Source of the DNA: an uncultured Eubacterium sp.
GTDB lineage: Bacteria > Bacillota > Clostridia > Oscillospirales > Acutalibacteraceae
DNA length: 64,000 nt
Direction of reading: 5' to 3'
Assembly (NCBI GenBank): GCA_910584985.1
Contig: CAJUDJ010000009.1
Location: 1-64,000, forward strand
Shown here: positions 60,801-64,000 of the stretch, piece after piece
Layout of the letters: the number at the start of each line of letters is the position of its first letter
How positions within the stretch are numbered: position 1 is the stretch's first letter
Position numbers and translations under genes: made by a program
Notes under the pieces: model-generated
The model's database searches: none
Told to the model about the DNA's origin: nothing
Seen by the model: only the letters and a program-made list of their open reading frames with translations

Positions 60801-62018
60801 TTAATAATTCGTTACCTTAATGATATTGAAAACTTCCGTGTTTCCAAGCTTTTTCATAAGCTCATTTTCCGTCATGCAATCTGTGATAAATGCAGTTTCA
60901 TCAGATGGCTGCCCTTTTCTTGAAAGGAATTTAACATTGTGGAAAAGCGCCACAGCCTGATTTTCATTGATTTTTGCACGTACATAGAAAGGCATTTCAA
61001 TCGTTGATTTATAATCAACCACATAATCTTCTTCGCCCGGACCCCAGCCGAAAATCTTTTTCCGTTCCACATGCTTTGCACAGTCAACCATATCTGCAAC
61101 CACAGCCGAAGCCGTAGGAAGCTTTCCTGCGCCCCTGCCGTAAAAGCAAACATCACCCACTGCATCACCGCGAACAAGAATGGCATTGAAAACATCCCTT
61201 ACAGATGCAAGCTGGCTCCCGTTATAAACAACCGCAGGGCTTACAAAAGCCGCAATTCTGTTTTCATTGATATACATAATCTGGCCAAGAAGCTTAATTA
61301 CACCGTTTGCAGATGCAATATAGGACACATCCTCAAGAGAAATATTTGAAATACCCTCTGTGGAAACCTGATTCGGATAAACATGCTTTCCGAATGCAAG
61401 CGAAGCAAGAATGCAAACCTTTCTGCATGCATCATGACCCTCAACATCCGCTGTGGGGTCTTTTTCGGCATATCCGTTATCCTGTGCCAGTTTAAGTGCC
61501 GTTTTGAAACTCATATCCTCTTCAATCATTTTTGTAAGAATAAAATTGGTGGTGCCGTTTAGAATGCCTGCCACACCCTCAATATTATTTCCTGCAAGGC
61601 ACTGTGCCATCGGCCTGATAATCGGAATACCGCCGCCAACACTTGCCTCAAACAAATAATTGGTTTTGCCCTCTTCGGCCGCTTCAAGAAGTTCAAGCCC
61701 TTTCTGGGCAACCAACTCCTTATTGGATGTAACCACTGCCTTTCCGGCCTTAAGCAGCTTCATCGTAAAATCAAATGCAGGGTTTACACCGCCCATTGCT
61801 TCAGCAACAATTTTAACATCGGGATCATTCAGAATATCATTGAAATCCTTTGTAAATTTGTCCTTATGCACATCTTCCGGAAAATCACGCAAATCCAGAA
61901 TATATGCAAGCTCAAGCGGTTCTCCGCCTGTGCGCTTTGCAATAACATCGCTGTGTGATTCAATAACCTCAACAACACCTGAGCCAACCGTTCCGTAGCC
62001 CATAACTGCTATTTTCAT
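60801..62018 (-). CDS. hom: Homoserine dehydrogenase
   Basis: A 405-residue enzyme that reduces aspartate semialdehyde to homoserine. The NAD(P) site is GYGTVGSGVVEVI at 7-19. It also has VVTSNKELVA, GIPIIRPMAQCLAGN, ILNGTTNFILTKM and DPTADVEGHDACRK with the catalytic acid and Lys region, and a C-terminal ACT domain. It lies between the ACT-domain protein and lysC in one operon. Confidence 0.97.
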   Translation of the reverse strand: MKIAVMGYGTVGSGVVEVIESHSDVIAKRTGGEPLELAYILDLRDFPEDVHKDKFTKDFNDILNDPDVKIVAEAMGGVNPAFDFTMKLLKAGKAVVTSNKELVAQKGLELLEAAEEGKTNYLFEASVGGGIPIIRPMAQCLAGNNIEGVAGILNGTTNFILTKMIEEDMSFKTALKLAQDNGYAEKDPTADVEGHDACRKVCILASLAFGKHVYPNQVSTEGISNISLEDVSYIASANGVIKLLGQIMYINENRIAAFVSPAVVYNGSQLASVRDVFNAILVRGDAVGDVCFYGRGAGKLPTASAVVADMVDCAKHVERKKIFGWGPGEEDYVVDYKSTIEMPFYVRAKINENQAVALFHNVKFLSRKGQPSDETAFITDCMTENELMKKLGNTEVFNIIKVTNY

Positions 62019-62020
62019 AT

Positions 62021-62455
62021 TTAACCTCCTATATTAACGGATTTTACACCGTTTACAGATTTTAATTTTTCAATCAGTTCATCAACCGTTACAGTCATTT
62101 CCGTAATTCTCATGGTTAATGAAACCTTTGCAACACCGCCTTGCGGCACCTGCTGATTAATGGAAAGCACATTTGCACCAACCAGAAACAATTCATTTGT
62201 TACTGCCGAGAGCACGCCCTTTGTATCCAGCAGTGTAAACAGCAGTGTTTCAAGCTCCTCAGCATTTTCGGGATTATATTCAAAAACGCTGTCTTTATAT
62301 TTATAATATGCAGACCTTGAAATTCCCGCCATTCTTGCCGCCTCTGTTGCGCTTGCAGCATCGCCGGATGCCAGAAAGTCCTTTGCGGCAAGCACTTTTC
62401 TGTAAACCTGAGGCAGTATTTCCGCATTTACAAGAACATAATTCAGTTTGCTCAA
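62021..62455 (-). CDS. ACT domain-containing protein (PheB/UPF0735 type)
   Basis: A 144-residue protein with an N-terminal HTH-like part (FLASGDAASATEAARMAGISRSAYYKYKDSVF) and a C-terminal ACT domain. This order is that of the PheB/UPF0735 family, often found beside hom and suspected to regulate amino-acid synthesis. TTG 62455 is chosen as start: GGTGG lies 6 nt upstream, and the family N-terminus (NYVLVNAEILPQVY) follows. It is first in the operon. Confidence 0.9.
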   Translation of the reverse strand: MSKLNYVLVNAEILPQVYRKVLAAKDFLASGDAASATEAARMAGISRSAYYKYKDSVFEYNPENAEELETLLFTLLDTKGVLSAVTNELFLVGANVLSINQQVPQGGVAKVSLTMRITEMTVTVDELIEKLKSVNGVKSVNIGG

Positions 62456-62505
62456 AAGTGTCCACCACCCAAGTACAGTGTTTTGTTGTGAAAAACATTT
62501 TAGAT

Positions 62506-62534
62506 ATAATACCACGCTTAAAACAAATATGCAA
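62506..62534 (-). promoter_or_regulatory. Promoter of the ACT-hom-lysC operon
   Basis: TTGCAT (62529-62534), a 17-nt spacer and TATTAT (62506-62511). The leader is too short for a lysine riboswitch. Confidence 0.78.
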
Positions 62535-62555
62535 TAGTAAATTTTATTTTTTTAC

Positions 62556-62584
62556 TTGAATATTATCGGCTTTTGTTTTAAAAT
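62556..62584 (+). promoter_or_regulatory. Promoter of the AI-2E family permease gene
   Basis: TTGAAT (62556-62561), a 17-nt spacer and TAAAAT (62579-62584), then AAGGAGG before ATG 62614. Confidence 0.75.
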
Positions 62585-62613
62585 AAGAACATAATCGTTT
62601 TAAGGAGGATAAA

Positions 62614-63759
62614 ATGACACCGAAAGTTGAAAAAAGACGATCATTTATTATTAATTTTGTTTACCTTGCAATTGTTCTGGGATTAACTTATGTGTTCTTT
62701 AAATATATGTTCTGGGCCGTTGCACCGTTTCTGCTGTCTTTTCTGTTTGCAGCAATTCTTCAGAAGCCTGTCAGATGGCTGGATAAAATATCAAAAAACA
62801 AATGCCACAGCCTGTGGTCTATTCTGCTGGTTTTTCTTTCAATAACCGTTATTCTGCTGCCGCTGATTTTCCTTCTGGCGCAATTTATCACACAGATTGT
62901 TGATTTCATAAACTATTTAATAGATTTGCTTTCGGATTTTCCGCAGTTTATGGCCACCCTGCAAACTGAAATTCTTAAGCTGCTCAGCTTCCTTCCCGAA
63001 AGTATCTACGATTCTGTTTCAGAAACAATTATCACTACCTTCAGCGGATTGGTTAATGATTTTGATTTAAGCAAAATCGGAATCAATGTCAGCACGGTTA
63101 CAAGCACAATAACAAGCGGCTTCACAGGTGTTTATTCCGTTGTTAAAAATGTGCCCTCTGCTCTGATTGGAATTGTAATCGGAATTGTTGCATGGATATT
63201 CTTCACAAAGGATTACAGTTATATTGTAAAGTTCATAAAAAAACAGCTGCCTTCAGGCAAAAAGAATCTTTTGGTTGAAATAAAGCAGGTTTTCTCAAAA
63301 ACCATTCTGAAAATGATAAGGGCATATGCGCTTATCATGTTTATCACCTTCTGTGAGCTTGCATTGGGGCTCTTTATCCTTAAGCTTATCGGCGTGCTGA
63401 ACAATAATTATATATTCATTATTGCACTTGCCATTGCCATATTCGATATACTGCCTGTTGCAGGCTCGGGCGGCATTCTGATTCCGTGGGCACTGGTTGC
63501 TCTTATTTCAGGCAATATAGGCCAGGCAATCGGCATTATAGCCATCTATATCATTATTTCCGCTATACGCCAGTATATTGAACCCAAAATTATCGGTAAC
63601 AGCCTTGGCGTTAATCCGATTATTACCCTTGCGGGCTTATATTTCGGTTTGAAGCTGTTTGGCTTTATGGGAATGTTTATCGTGCCGATTTCAATTATGG
63701 TGCTTAAAGCCTTTAATGACACCGGCAGAATCCATCTCTGGAAAAGTGTTGAAGAATAA
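62614..63759 (+). CDS. AI-2E family / YtvI-like transporter
   Basis: A 381-residue membrane protein of the AI-2E exporter-like family. Hydrophobic helices lie at about 15-55 and 65-95, and several more after 185. A large soluble loop is at about 95-180, and the conserved end includes FDILPVAGSGGILIPWALVALI, then YIEPKIIGNSLGVNPIITLAGLYFG. The pattern is nearest to YtvI, a membrane protein linked to sporulation. The substrate is unknown. It is a single gene. Confidence 0.88.
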   Translation: MTPKVEKRRSFIINFVYLAIVLGLTYVFFKYMFWAVAPFLLSFLFAAILQKPVRWLDKISKNKCHSLWSILLVFLSITVILLPLIFLLAQFITQIVDFINYLIDLLSDFPQFMATLQTEILKLLSFLPESIYDSVSETIITTFSGLVNDFDLSKIGINVSTVTSTITSGFTGVYSVVKNVPSALIGIVIGIVAWIFFTKDYSYIVKFIKKQLPSGKKNLLVEIKQVFSKTILKMIRAYALIMFITFCELALGLFILKLIGVLNNNYIFIIALAIAIFDILPVAGSGGILIPWALVALISGNIGQAIGIIAIYIIISAIRQYIEPKIIGNSLGVNPIITLAGLYFGLKLFGFMGMFIVPISIMVLKAFNDTGRIHLWKSVEE

Positions 63760-63783
63760 CAATATCAAAACAAAAAGAACAGA

Positions 63784-63818
63784 AAAGGCGTACCCTTTTT
63801 GATAAAGGGTACGCCTTT
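63784..63818. terminator. Terminator hairpin
   Basis: Perfect arms of 15 bp (63784-63798 and 63804-63818) after the permease gene. The T-run is short on the plus strand. Confidence 0.75.
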
Positions 63819-63855
63819 AGCATCTATTAAATATAGGAAATGTTCGGTAAAGAAT

Positions 63856-63882
63856 GTGCCTTCCTTATGTAAAGGGAGGCAC
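63856..63882. terminator. Second hairpin before the partial ABC gene
   Basis: Arms GTGCCTTCCTT / AAGGGAGGCAC with one G-T pair. It probably ends the minus-strand operon that enters at 64000. Confidence 0.65.
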
Positions 63883-63927
63883 TCTTTATTGAATGTCTCC
63901 CATACTGCTTCTTATATTTTATATACA

Positions 63928-64000
63928 TTATTTTTCATAAGACTGTAAAAATTCTTTTGTCCGTGCCATTTTCGGATTGATGAACACTTGATCCGGCGTT
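63928..64000 (-). CDS. Amino-acid ABC transporter ATPase, C-terminal tip (partial)
   Basis: Only the last 23 codons are in the window. They read TPDQVFINPKMARTKEFLQSYEK and stop. This fits the end of GlnQ/HisP-type polar amino-acid ABC ATPases (pattern: P.E.F..P...RT..FL). The rest lies beyond 64000. Confidence 0.65.
   Translation of the reverse strand, partial: TPDQVFINPKMARTKEFLQSYEK

Noticed and set aside
62456..62506. Lysine riboswitch before the hom-lysC operon
   Set aside because: Only about 50 nt separate the promoter from the start codon, too short for that element.

Overview
The window is chromosomal DNA of a low-GC Gram-positive bacterium, most likely a gut-type Clostridia member near the Oscillospiraceae/Ruminococcaceae. 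This is inferred from gene order (smc-ftsY, plsX-rnc, infC-rpmI-rplT), AGGAGG-type ribosome sites, sigma-A-like promoters, CDP-glycerol polymerases and a TagH-type ATPase that suit a teichoic-acid wall, and an unusual GH3 beta-glucosidase. No tRNA, rRNA, CRISPR array or intact prophage was seen.

Layout. 0-11.5 kb is a loose accessory region of small single genes (DUF188, GrpB, ABM, SGNH hydrolase, Amidase_6, HAD, dGTPase, secreted phosphoesterase, permuted GH3), with gene debris: a dnaB-like remnant and a frameshifted S1 protease. 11.5-29.1 kb is one long minus-strand housekeeping operon reading trmH-like, dprA, topA, trmFO, plsX, rnc, radical SAM, smc, ftsY, rdgB, yhbY, nadD, yqeK, rsfS, leuS, with many stop/start overlaps. 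29.1-30.5 kb is infC-rpmI-rplT behind a good promoter and a leader hairpin. 30.5-34.4 kb is pyk-mltG-thyA-folA. 34.5-39.4 kb is a self-contained five-gene operon: two SCP2-like proteins flanking a class-III aminotransferase and a split transketolase. It is preceded by a leader of about 200 nt with a long predicted stem over the ribosome site. 40-45.8 kb is glyA, two CDP-glycerol transferases, an aminotransferase and trpS. 45.9-54 kb holds tandem paralogous envelope proteins, yebC, an HxxxD acyltransferase with a membrane protein, a TagH-like ATPase and ilvD.

54.29-57.16 kb is an AT-rich insertion flanked by 17-bp direct repeats that match the 3' end of lysS. It carries an IS3 remnant, a Cro/CI-type regulator, a Thr-rich anchored protein and an unknown gene, but no integrase. 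Reading lysS across the far repeat gives an alternative in-frame C-terminus followed by a terminator, which fits integration at the lysS 3' end. 57.1-62.5 kb holds greA-lysS, with lysS carrying a YegP-like N-terminal extension, and the ACT protein-hom-lysC operon. The window ends with a YtvI/AI-2E family permease and the 3' tip of an amino-acid ABC ATPase gene.

The best candidate for an undescribed system is the 34.5-39.6 kb operon with its structured leader. Its chemistry (two-carbon ketol transfer plus transamination, with putative hydrophobic-ligand carriers) is inferred from families only; the product is unknown.
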